The position numbers were made by a program, and so were the translations under genes. A DNA stretch of 64,000 bases from positions 115,850 through 179,849 of the forward strand of contig MNCI01004877.1 in NCBI GenBank assembly GCA_015680685.1, given 5' to 3'. The notes under the pieces are model-generated. The model did not search any database. It was not told the DNA's origin and was given only the letters and a program-made list of their open reading frames with translations. Positions 35,930 to 47,099 of the stretch are shown here, in pieces; positions within the stretch are counted from its first letter, which is position 1; every line of letters begins with the position of its first letter. This DNA comes from Gnetum montanum (Eukaryota; Streptophyta; Gnetopsida; Gnetales; Gnetaceae).

Positions 35930-37260
35930 GATCCTCTTTCTTTTGGTAGCATCAAATTACAAACAGTTGTTCCATTTCGAAAGGTCTAGGTGCCTACTGC
36001 TAGGGATTATGAGAGGATGCTAGGTGCACGTGCTAGTGGTTTACTATCTTGTTTTTGAATGACCCTCTACCATCTAGAAGCCACAATCTGCAAGTAATTA
36101 TTGACAACCGATAGGTCTTAATGAATTCCGATTAATCTACAGCCTTCCAGATGGTCCTCTTCCTTCTAGTAGCATCAAATTACAAGAAATTGTTCTCTTC
36201 TAAATGGTCTGGGTGCCTTCTAGTTAAGATTGTAGGAGGGTACTACTTGCACATCCTTGCAGTTCAACTAAATTTGCAACAAGATGACCCTCTGCCTTCC
36301 AAAAGCCATAATATCAAAGCATTTGTTCCCGACTAGAAGGTCTGAGTGCCTTCTGATATGGACTGTGAGAGGGTGCTAGGTGCATGTCCATGCAGTTTAC
36401 CTTGACCTTACTTCCAGATGATTGTCTTCCATCCAAAGGCCACAATCCCTAAGAAATTATTCACAACTAGAAGGTTTGAGTACATTCTAGATGACCCTCT
36501 TCCTTTTGGTAGTGTCAAATTACAAGCAATTGTTCCCTTTTGGGTGGTTTGGGTTCCTTTTGGTTAAGAGTACAGGAGGTTGCTAGTCAAACTCCCTCGT
36601 AAATCATCTAGATTTACAACTAGATGGCCCTCTAACTTCTGGTAGCCACAATATCAGAGTAGTTGTTCCCTATTAGAAGGTCTACATGCCTTCCAGTATG
36701 CCCTATTAGATAGGTGCACGTGCATGTAGTTTACCTAGACCTTGCTTTTAGATGACCTTCTACCATCCCAAAGCCATAATCTCTAAGAAATTATTCACAA
36801 CTAGAAGATCTGAGTGCCTTCTTGATGACCCTCTTCCTTCGGATAATGTCATATTATAAGGAATTGTTCCTTTCTGAATGGTTTGGGTGTCTTCTAATTA
36901 AGATTTCAAAACAATGCTAGTTACACTCCCTTGTAAATTAGCTAGATTTAAAACTAGATGATCCTCTACCTTCCAGTAATCACAATATCAAAGCAATTAT
37001 TTCCTTGTGAAAGGTTTTCATGCCTTTTAGTATAGACCGTGGGAGGGTGCTAGGTGCACGTGCACGCAATTTACCTAGACCTTACTTTTGGATGATTGAT
37101 GCCATCAAAAAGTCATAATATTCAAGTAATTATTTGCAAATGGAAGGTCTAAGTGCCTTATAGATAATCCTTTACCTTTTGATAGTCATAATATTGAAGC
37201 AATTGTTCCCCACTAGAAGGTCTGGATGCCTTCTAATAAGTACTACGATTGAGTGCGAGT
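35930..37260 (-). repeat. Right array, inverted copy of the left array
   Basis: The reverse complement repeats the phrases of 22540-24960: 'ggtgctaggtgcacg' (from tgcaccTAGCAcc), 'cttccttctagtagcatcaaattacaa' and 'gccacaatctccaagcaattattcac'. Phrase positions are about 36010, 36233, 36368, 36571, 36705, 36912 and 37035, giving the same alternation of long (203-223 bp) and short (123-135 bp) units. Confidence 0.85.
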
Positions 37261-38099
37261 CACATTAACCCTACAACCTGACACAAGGAACACTTGGAAC
37301 ACAGTGCATCAAACTAGGACTCACATGTCATCGTAGACTATCTCCACAAGATACAAGAACATGTAGATCAAATGTTATTTTGAAAAGTACATGAAGTTGC
37401 GAATCACAACCAAATCATAGCCTGAAACAAAGACATCGTAAACATAGTGCATTTAATTATGACTTGCATATTCTCATACTCTAAAGATAATGCATACTAC
37501 TATGATGTGCATGTTGTTGCATTCTATGCCCATGGGTTGCAGGATCATGCATATTGCAATCTAAATTGACACTACAATGACATGCAAGATGCATTGTGAC
37601 ATATTCTTGGAGTGTGATACCCTACATTTCACATGGTATTGGAATACAAATATGCAAAGATAGTGCGACATGCATGTTATTGAAAATTATTTAAAACTAT
37701 TAACTTTTAGATTGGAAATTAATATTTTATATCTTTCGTTGCCAACTATTTATTTTGAGCATATTTTTTAAGCTTTTGTTTAATTGTGAGTATTAGACCC
37801 CTCTTAACATATGAGCCACAATTAAGGATGAGTTATGAGAGAAAAGGATATAATAATTAATAATTGAATATATATAGAATATCAAATAGCCCACCTTGAT
37901 AAAAAACATTACAGATAATTTATTACACATACTTTTACAAAAATGAGAAAGATATTTATTACAACCAAAATCATTTACAAAATCATGGAAGAGATGCATT
38001 TACAATACAATAGTATGAAAAAAATGGAATGCATCATGGACAATGATTGTAATTAAATTTAGTTGCATCACATAATACAACTAAACCATGTTCACTATA
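37261..38099. other. Unassigned DNA between array and Ulp1-like gene
   Basis: 37261-37680 is built of phrases like 'gactcacatgtcatcgtagac' and 'catgcaagatgcattgtgac', as elsewhere in the complex. 37680-38100 is AT-rich. No gene recognised. Confidence 0.4.
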
Positions 38100-40470
38100 G
38101 TTTTCATTTAACATATGCCACAAACACATGTTTCTCCAAACTTGATGAACTCTAGGAGAACTTAGAATTTCTTGTATCATGATCTTCTAACATACTGAAA
38201 CATAACTAAAAGTAAAATTTAACTCTTTACAAAGTACCAAGCGATGCATAAATATTATTGTATACATTCCATAATCATATCCATTTTCTTGTTTTGGAAG
38301 ACCATCAACAATAATAGCATTCCATTTTGAAGCTACTTATTTCCTTTTTCCTTTGATTTTAATGAAACCATCAGAGCAAATAGACTTGCCATTAAATAAA
38401 TAGTTAATAAAATTAAGCATCAATTTCCTAATTGGTGCAAGATGTTATGAAGAAGACATTGAATCATACACCAAAAGTTTATATGCCAATATGTTAACAA
38501 CAATAAGAACCCAATGTCCACGAGTGTTCAAAGGAAGACAAAAGAATGTGTGTCCAGATTACAAGAACTCATCTCAACAAGTTTTATCTTTAAGCTCTTT
38601 AATAATATCTATTTTTATGACAAAGTCATCAATTTCTTCTTCAACATATGCACTACTTTCAACATTTAGAATATGTCTTTTGCTGCTTTTCTTTGATCTA
38701 TGTTTTGACTAGTTCTTCTAAGACACCTACATCTTACTCTTGAAGGACTTCACCTAACATTAAAACATAGTCTTGAAGATGAAATATTTTGTATTTTGAA
38801 ATTCATGAGAATCATAAAGAGACTTTTGAAGTTCCTTTAAGTGCATGATGTAGACATCTATGATGTTATCGTTCAACCATTCTTTCCACCCTTTTTTATA
38901 TAAAGTCTTAAAAGAGAATCTTGTGGCAACATATGGGGCAAATGATGTTCTTACAAGCTCTTTATTGTCAAACAAATTGAAAACAAGCAACTACATCACT
39001 TTATCAATTATTGCATAGTCTTTAATTGGTGTTTTGAAATCAACATTGGCATCAACTACAAGGTTGAAGAATTAGATAATAAACTTAGACTACATTTTAC
39101 AATTATAGATTCATAGATATAATAATATAATAATAATAACATTTTACAAAAGAATTCATCTTGATAGAAGCACTAAACATAACGAATACAAAAACAATAA
39201 CAAGTTCAATTACCTGTTGCTTTCTAGAAATACTTCGTCTTATGAATTCTTTGTTCTTTGATGTACTTAGCAAAAACAAATAATCTCTAGCTATGTTGGG
39301 TGTACCCATATCATTCAAATCTATTACACATATTGAAATTAAGGACATTCAAAGATAAGCTTCCAAAAATAATAAATATTTAAAGAAATACAGAAAATGT
39401 ACAACATCGTACCATTATTAGGGTTTTTTGTGAAGTTACTTCTATAAGGATGAATCTTTTTGGCCACCAATACATTCCTTAGCATGCATATTTCAGTATT
39501 TAGTGTTACAATTTCATCACCCACTTTCTAATTCTAGACAATAAGCTTGTCAATGCAACTATTTTCATTGGCCACATAGTTATCTATTTTTTCCTTGAGT
39601 GCATTGTTCTCTTCTAGCAACCTAGACTTGTTAGGTTTCAGCTCCTCCACAATATTCCAAAGTGTTGCATTATTTTTGGAATATTGACGTAATGTCTCAA
39701 TCACATTATCTAAGTTGTCTTTGATTGCTTTCAAAGAACATTTGTCATGATGGTACACATCTTGCATAGAAGGTTTCTCATCTTCTTTTACATCAAATGA
39801 GCATTTAGGCCTCTCAAACAATAATGCATTCTTGAAAATGCTATCATGATCCAGCTTCAATATATCCTGAAGTTTTGTACAGATAAAATGTATGTTATGT
39901 TTTTTTACTAACTTGCTTACTATGATTGGAAAGTGAAGAGACTCTCTAACATCATGAAGCTACCATGTCCTTCCATGCCTCCTCATCTCAAATAGTACGA
40001 TCACTAGGATATCAAAAGGAAGACCTTCATTGTTATCTAATGCCAACATTAGTAAAATTACATTATTGGAAATCTTAGCTTTGATTGCTTTTAATTGAAA
40101 TAAAGCCCACTACATAAATGTGGAGAGCAATAATAACTCTAGATAGCAATTTTGGTTGCAGTCTTTCTTATCAAATTTTTGGGCATAGTGAATATAGTGA
40201 TTTTCGCTTATCTTTCACGTTCGTTCCTTGATAGCTGGCTCATTGTTGCATGGAACTTGTATGATACTAGCAACATCATTTGCGTTGAAGGTGAAATTTT
40301 GACCTTGTACACTGGCTTGCAAAGTATTTATCCCATCTAAGATACCATTAGTCAACCATTTATAAAGATTGTAAATAACATTTCTATCATAGTAGCCTTC
40401 CATTATCATCTTATTATAAATTCCAATTCCCTTTAATCTCTCAGAAAGGATAGACATTTTTGGCAAATTG
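38100..40470 (-). pseudogene. Ulp1-like (C48) protease gene of a MULE, broken
   Basis: Minus-strand, apparently spliced gene. The N-terminal part (40466-39860) reads in one frame with three stops: 'YDRNVIYNLYKWL', 'GQNFTFNANDVASIIQVP', 'NVILLMLALDNNEGLPFDIL'. A coiled coil follows (39534-39860, 'KSRLLEENNALKEKIDNY'). The C-terminal part (38990-38200) has SUMO-protease hallmarks: 'WLNDNIIDVYIMHL', 'RGHWVLIVVN' (catalytic His, 38500-38525), 'LLVYDSM' (catalytic Asp) and 'QENGYDYGMYTIIFM'. In the last block the catalytic Cys (DCG) is Tyr at 38271-38273. Ulp1-like genes are known passengers of plant MULEs (Kaonashi type). With the stops and the lost Cys it should be inactive. Confidence 0.65.
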
Positions 40471-40759
40471 AAAATACTTTCAACATTACATTCACAAACT
40501 AAGGCAATAGCTTCAATTTCTGAAATTAAATAACATTTAGAATATTAAAACACAAAAAAATTGATGAACAAGTATATTAATATATTTTTGAAATAGCTAC
40601 AATTCAAAAAATACAACTACTCACATGAAATATCTCTTTAGCTTTACCTTTAGCTTTTACCACACTCATGATTGGATATAACTTTGACAACAATTAGCTA
40701 ATTGTAGCTATGCTACATTAAAATTAGCATTATTAGCACACATTAGAAATAGTGCTACA
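40471..40759. other. AT-rich spacer
   Basis: Upstream side of the Ulp1-like gene; no promoter motif stands out and no gene is seen. Confidence 0.3.
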
Positions 40760-41330
40760 AGACTATGGGTAGTAGTTCACTTGCAGATGTACTGCTAGTA
40801 GACTGTGAGGTGCAGTTCTATCACAATCAGAAACTAAAAAAAATAAAAAATAATGCCACACAATTGCATGTTGTAGTGTGGTTATAGTTTTACATATCAA
40901 ATAGGTTTTAACAAATAGTGTAAGGCATAGGTCTCTTGTAATCAAAAACCAAGAAATAAAAAAATAGTGCCACCAAACTACATGTCGTAGTGTGGTCATA
41001 GTTTTCAAATAAGAATAGAGCTCAAAAAATAGTGTGATGTGCAAGTCTCTTGCATTCAAAAACCAAGACATAAAAAATAATACCACGAAACTACACTTCA
41101 CAGTGTGATTGTAGTCTTCCATAAAAATAAATAAAAACTATAACATCATGCAATTGGTAGTGAATCACATATTTAATACTTGAAGTGTGAATTGCATAGA
41201 TTCGCATTGCACAAAATATCAAACACAAGATGCATTTGTTGGCATACTTAAAATAATTTTAAATACAAATGTGTGAGACACATAGCCTCACACTGTGAAA
41301 AAAAATTATGAGTCACATATACTCTTACTG
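40760..41330 (-). repeat. ~117-bp tandem repeats (three copies)
   Basis: Three copies spaced about 115-118 bp with the phrase 'aaaccaagaaataaaaaaat...accaaactacatgtcgtagtgtggtcatag' near 40826, 40942 and 41057. 41150-41330 continues with single motifs such as 'gtgaatcacatatttaatac'. They share the atgtcgtagtgtg vocabulary of 34386-34930 and may be subterminal repeats of the MULE complex. Confidence 0.65.
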
Positions 41331-41399
41331 AAATTGAACATAGGAAAAACCCTTAACCCTAAACCCAAACAAGTAAGCAAACGAATGTTCATAATCTAT

Positions 41400-41660
41400 T
41401 CGGATGCCTATTTTGAAGAAAAAAATGAAGAAAAACATAGAAAATATTTGCTTACCAAACGTGTGAGAGTAGAGTGAACCATAGCCAAGCACAGTGAGAG
41501 AGTAGAAGTGAGATAGTGATAGTGGGAGAGTGGTACTGGTAGAGTGCAGTTAAAGTGGTAGTAGCAGAGCATAGTAGTAGTCACAGAGCATAACAACAAT
41601 GGTGGAGCATAGTAGTAGTGGTAGAGGATCTAGAGTAGAGTAGAGGGCTTGAGCATATTA
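41400..41660 (+). repeat. Purine-rich low-complexity tract
   Basis: Built of gagagtag / gtagtagtgg / gatagtgggagagtgg variants, i.e. interspersed GAGT and AGT repeats. It has no coding meaning that I can defend. Confidence 0.7.
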
Positions 41661-44464
41661 GGCTGGAGAATGCACATAAATTTTTTAGACTAATGCGGAT
41701 GGGATGGGGTGATTGAAAACACAATTTATGTTTTTATGATATAAATCTTTACCCATGCATGATGGGTATGCTGTGGAGCCATGTCCATGATCATGGGTGG
41801 CTGTGAATCCATTCGCTATGGCATGTATGTCATCATACATGCCCATAGGTCATTCATGGCCTAATAGGAACAAAAATAACCTTCATCATGTTTTGTTCTT
41901 GGATAGGTTGTAGGAGGTACCACTACATTATCATTTAAATAGCTATGTGGTATTCCTTTAGATGATCTTGGAGCATTGTAGTTTGCAAGTTGACTTGCAT
42001 TTCTTTTATGATATGCCTGCTGCTCTTAGAAGGCAAAGCATATAGGATTCCATATCAATTTGACTATTCAATGCTTATTTATTTATGATAGGCTTGAATA
42101 TCTTTCCAAAACTTAAAAAACATCAATGGCTATGTTATCCCAAAGGTTCTTTCTCCTTGTTTTTTCCCCTAAAGACCACTCATGTCGATTCTTTACCGAT
42201 CAGAGAAGCCATTGTTGTTCCCTTAAATAGTAATGTAATAAATGATGCTCAGTGTTATCATCTTCATGTTTAGTGTGATATCTTAGCTATGCATCAATTT
42301 GTTGGAATCCTTATTTTCCTTGTTGTATCTTGATATATAGAATCAATTTTCCTTGTACTAAATCTTTCTAGCCTTGTGATTATATCAATTCTAGTTTTCC
42401 TCTTATTCATTTAATTTTGGGATTAACTTTGTTATTGTTAATTCTTATTGTTGAGTTGTTGAGGTTTTACTTATTATTTCCTTGTCCATTCTCATTATTA
42501 TGGTATTTTCCTGGCTATTTCCTAGTCTTTCCCTACCTGAACGAGATGTTGTTGAACATCTTTCCTATAAGCTAGTTAACTTAGAAAGATATATTCACCC
42601 TTTCCAAGATGTCTCTACCAACCCAAAGGTGTCTTAGCTAGGCTAGAGACATCTTTCCCACTCCAAAGGCATGTTTCAAACGTCTCATCTTTATTAGGGA
42701 TTTCTTCCCAAAAATGCCTCAAAGTTTGCCAACAAATGCCTCAAATTACCTAAGAGTTCTCATCTTCATCAAAGATATCTCCTTAGAAATGACTCAAATT
42801 TGCCAGAGTCATCTTTGATTTTCCTGAGATGTTTCATCTTCATCAGAGATGTCTCTAGTTATTCCAAGATGTTTCTCTTGCAAACCTAGCTCTAACATAA
42901 ACTTGGATTTTGCAAAGTTTGATCCTCTAGTTTGGTTTGAAATTTGATTTCTTTATGTCTATGCCTCCCAAAATCATATCATATCTTCCATGATTATTAA
43001 GTTGACATTGATCTTCTTTGGGTCTTTAATTATTGGATTATCTTTCTTGCTTCGTCAATAATGATTTGGCTGAATCTAGGTTAATGGTGGTGTTTTCTCA
43101 AATTGTTGTGATATTTATTTTACCTCTTCTGACCTTTCAAATCTTTGTTGTATTTACTTTTCTATGACATGCTTTTGTTAATTCATTTTATTAGGATCTC
43201 AAGTTCTATTTCATCTTTCTTAGACCAAGTGTTCATTTATTGGTATGAGCATTGACCCTTATGTGATTGTTGGCTATTTGTGATTTTGGTTTCTTCTTAG
43301 TTATTGTACTATTGACTTGTTGGAGGTTATGATCATTTCTTCTCTGCTAGAACTTTATTGTCATCTTGGGATGTTGTTGAGTTATGTGAGATTTCTTGGA
43401 TGTTGGATTTGGTTACTTATGATGTTGGATTTTGATGTGATTGGATTTTGCTTGTTACTATCATGTGACTCCTTAGGTTGGTATCCTTATTAAGATCCCT
43501 TGGACTATTAAATATTTTGTTGAAATGGACTCTTTTATTCTATTTTTGTGTCCTACACTATTGGTTTGGATGCCATGGTTGCTATTTGTTGATTATTTGG
43601 ATGTTGAAGATAGTATTGAGTTTGTATGGTTGATTAGAGATGGGCTCCCTAGAGATGGCTTTGTGATGAGCCCCCACTGGGATGCACTAATGTGGCTTTC
43701 ATGGGAGGCCCCATCCAACATGAAAGGGTGATTCCATCGCTCTTTGGTCCTTTTGCATTGTGTCTCCAAAATTTCAAAGCTAATGTCCTAGGTGACGCCT
43801 CTAGCACTAGTATGTTGGGGAGCATTAGAAGTGATGTTGTGGATGATGTGTCACATTCCATTGAGACTAATAATAAATTTAAGTGCTTGGTAATTTTATT
43901 TTGATATAGATACATTTTGGCATATGACAAGTACACATGACAACATGACACACATTTAATACTAAGAGTAGTGTATACTAGCCTGCTTATTTGTTGTGAC
44001 GGTTGGAGTTGACAAATCTTGGTTTTAGTATCACATGTTGGATGGATGTTTGGCTATTCATTTGTATGCTTGTTTGAATATCTAAGATAACATATTTTGT
44101 AGGTTAGCCATGCTCCTTCTAACCCCCATAAGATCTGTCTATTCCACAATTTGAGATGTTGTCAAGGTTTCTCACTAAGTTTTATATTGATAATCTATTT
44201 TATTTTTAGGTTAATTGGTTGGGAAGAGATGGGAGCTCTTGGAGGATTTTCTACGATGATATGAGCTTGATGATGTTATGTGTTCAACTTAGGCTTTGAC
44301 TATTTTATGTATTTGAGATTTCAGTTTTTATCCTAAACATTGTACCTCTTTTTCTTAACCTTTGGATATATGGATATTTGTATGGTTGGACCTTTTATAT
44401 CATGTCATTTTATTCTCATGTTATGGAGATTTAGTTTTGTAGTTTATGTTATTCTATTATTGAT
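41661..44464. other. 2.8 kb without a recognisable gene
   Basis: T-rich on the plus strand. 42560-42900 contains scattered 'gatgtctctacc' and 'agacatctttccc' phrases resembling those in the copia LTRs (46280-46570), so part may be an older LTR. Short frames (42085-42273, 43525-43731, 43649-43951) match no family I know. Confidence 0.4.
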
Positions 44465-44506
44465 TGATGAAACATCAATAAGAAAACTACATTAATGCAG
44501 CCTTGT
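44465..44506 (+). repeat. LTR D, first piece (plus orientation)
   Basis: Starts TGATGAAACATCAATAAG, the reverse complement of the TTCATCA end of the gypsy A/B LTR family. It continues after the solo LTR (45415-45651) and again after the copia element (51749-52189). Confidence 0.6.
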
Positions 44507-45409
44507 TGATGAGTGGCTAGGTACCCCTACATCCAACCATGCGAATCACGGGCATTCACACGCAACTTAATCGAATTTCATATACTGTAAGCACTTTGCA
44601 TACACCAGACCTTAACCAGCACAACCCTTTGTTAGAATGGTTGTTGTCTTCCCAACCTCACTTGTGATGTTCTGATTATGATGGTTAAGTGAAATCGAGG
44701 CAATTGATTTTTATGGCTTTTACTTTATCTTCTAGCGTCTAATTCTCAGAGTGGAAAGTAAGGAATAAAATATTATGTAATCTATAATTATCCTAATCTA
44801 TATCTTAACTCTTCTTAGCATAAGTATTCGATCCCACCTTCCGTGCACATCCTGAGCATCCCCTATCCACTACTAGGCTACTAGACATTAAGTGCCACTG
44901 GGTTTCCAAGTGTTGGGTTTACGTTCGAGATGGTCATACTTATGGTTTCTACGAACTATAAAAGAGCAAGAGTGATTAAAATAATAACAACAAAAACTTA
45001 ATGAATGATTAAAGCATATAAATATTAAACTATAAATGCATAGAATGACTAAGTCCGATTGCTGTAAGGAATGCTTGAAAAGCTTGTCTTTATTGCCATT
45101 CACACCAATGAGCTCAGGTACATTAGCACTCGAATAAAGAGCCGAAAATCTTTCTTACACCTACAATGAGCACTTGGAAAATATTCTAACTCTTGTGGAA
45201 AAAAACTGCAAGAACTTTGCTACAACTGCCAAAAAGGTACCTAAGTGTGGCGGGAGCCCACTTATTTATAGGCCAAAACAAACACCGTGTAAACGGGGCC
45301 ACGTCGATGCATGGAAGGATGCGTCGATGGGGCCGTGTCGACGCAACTAAGTATACAGGGTCCCATATACATGGCCTAGTAAATGCATCAACCGTTTAGC
45401 ACTTCATCA
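44507..45409 (-). repeat. Solo LTR of the A/B gypsy family (903 bp)
   Basis: Starts TGATGAGTGG and ends CACTTCATCA, flanked by a perfect 5-bp target duplication CTTGT (44502-44506 and 45410-45414). No primer-binding site or gag lies beside it, so the element was lost by LTR-LTR recombination. A TATA box is visible on the minus strand (gcctataaataagtggg, near 45260), and upstream of it a cluster of 'cgtcgatgcat' palindromes (45300-45350). It shares 'aagtattcgatcccacc' and 'tttccaagtgttgggtt' with the other family LTRs. Confidence 0.85.
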
Positions 45410-45414
45410 CTTGT

Positions 45415-45651
45415 CAACGTATTCCCATCAACACATCTCAAGATGCATTAACATAGGTACATTAACACTGATGTGGGAATTTTCTATATAAATATGCACA
45501 CCCCTCACATTTATAGCACATTTTGATCATTTCCTTAGCTGAACTCTTGCAGTTTCTTCCCATAGAAGTTAGAACACTTTTTTTTATAAGTACTTGTAGT
45601 ATGGATTCAACTAAATGTAAGACATTTTATTCAAGTGCACACATACCTAGA
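45415..45651 (+). repeat. LTR D, second piece
   Basis: The reverse complement matches the family LTR: 'gcacttgaataaaatgtctt', 'ttctaacttctatgggaagaaactgcaag', and the TATA region (plus strand tctatataaatatgcac, near 45484, as the transcription-start side). It is cut at 45651 by the copia element; its last bases are the target duplication CTAGA. Confidence 0.7.
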
Positions 45652-46718
45652 TGAGGATTGTTGAACTTAGAAGGAGGGGAGATGAATAATTTTTCCAATT
45701 TAAACTTAATGATATACACACAAAAAATTTTAACATGGTTTCCTAGCTTGGGTAGTCCACACTCAGAGGGTAGATTGCAAGTATACCTCTAGATGTTGTT
45801 GCTCTCAAAATGTGGTTGAAGGATTCACACCCTGTATAGTCTTCAAGCCCTGCTCCTGAGTGTTGTACAACAATGCCAATCACTTAACCCTGCAAGGTCT
45901 TGTTAGGCTTAGAAATGTGGTTTCAAGGCTTCCCTAACCTTTACAATCTTGAGCTCCACACCAAAGTGTTGTACCACATCACCAACAACTCAATCCTACA
46001 AGATCTCGATAAGATCAAGCACATCAACCCTAGAGGATAATAAGAATAAGAATTACAAGGGATAATTACAACTTAGTTTGTTGGTCCTTGTACAATGAGG
46101 TACAACACACTTTACAATGCCAAAATTATAATACAATGAAGACCAATAAAGAATTCAATGATTACAAATGATTGTACAATGAATACAACAAGGCTTGCAC
46201 TTTTTCCAATGCACATAAAGTCTTCTTATAGTTGCTGTGTTTCTAAATCCATCTTGGAACTTGTGCAATGGCTAGCCAAAAATCACTAACGGTCATGGAA
46301 GATGTCTTTCTCATGCCTAAGACATCTTTCTAAAATGACCTTCCATTCTAAGAAGATGCCTTTGTTTAGTGAAAGACATCTTTTTGAAGTCTCCATCCTA
46401 GAAGATGTCTTTGTCATATGAAATATGCCTTTCTAAACTTAGTCTATATTATATGAAGATGTCTTTCTTTGATGAAGACATCTTTGCTTAAAGAAAGACG
46501 TCTTTGTCCATGAAGCCTTCAATTCTGCCAAGTCATCTTTTGTTTCTTGAAGACGTCTTTGTTCACTTTCCCTTGCATGATGAATGCATCATTCCTTGTC
46601 CACAAGCTTGCACAATCCAAGTTCTTATCTTGTAAGTAGAATAACTACACATACATACAAACAACCTTGTATTCCATTTTTCTTAATGTTTTGACATACT
46701 AAAACTAAAAGGTCTATA
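45652..46718 (-). repeat. 3' LTR of the copia element (1067 bp)
   Basis: Begins TGAGGATTGTTGAAC and ends GGTCTATA (ACA changed). At 46280-46570 it carries about ten copies of an imperfect palindrome around aagacRtctt ('gaagacgtctttg', 'agacatcttt'). Confidence 0.8.
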
Positions 46719-47099
46719 ATCTCCCAATTTTTGGTAATGTTCAAAACTTAAGAAAATGAGTTAGTCTTGTTTAAATAATAAAAACACATTTTACATACTT
46801 CTTCCCCTTTTTGGACATTACCAAAAAGGTGAGACAAACTTCCCCTAAATAGGTGTATAGAAAAACGAAAATGTTTTTGATGTTTTGGATTTGTTATTTT
46901 TATTTCATTTTGTTTTATTTGGAGTAAGAGTAGAAATAATGAAAATACTCACATGATAGGACAAGGTCCTATTCCAATATCCTTTCATAGAGATGCCAAT
47001 TAATGTTCATCTAAGGATTTTGTGAAGGCATCAGCTAGTTAACTCTTCATTTTAATGAACTCTAGTCTAACATGACCATTCTGTGTATGCTCCCATATG

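Noticed and set aside
22300-37480. Terminal inverted repeats and 9-bp target duplication of the MULE complex
   Set aside because: I compared sequence just outside both arrays and found no convincing inverted match, so element ends are not called.
43525-43951. Small genes on both strands
   Set aside because: Overlapping short frames with no motif and no splice or promoter support.
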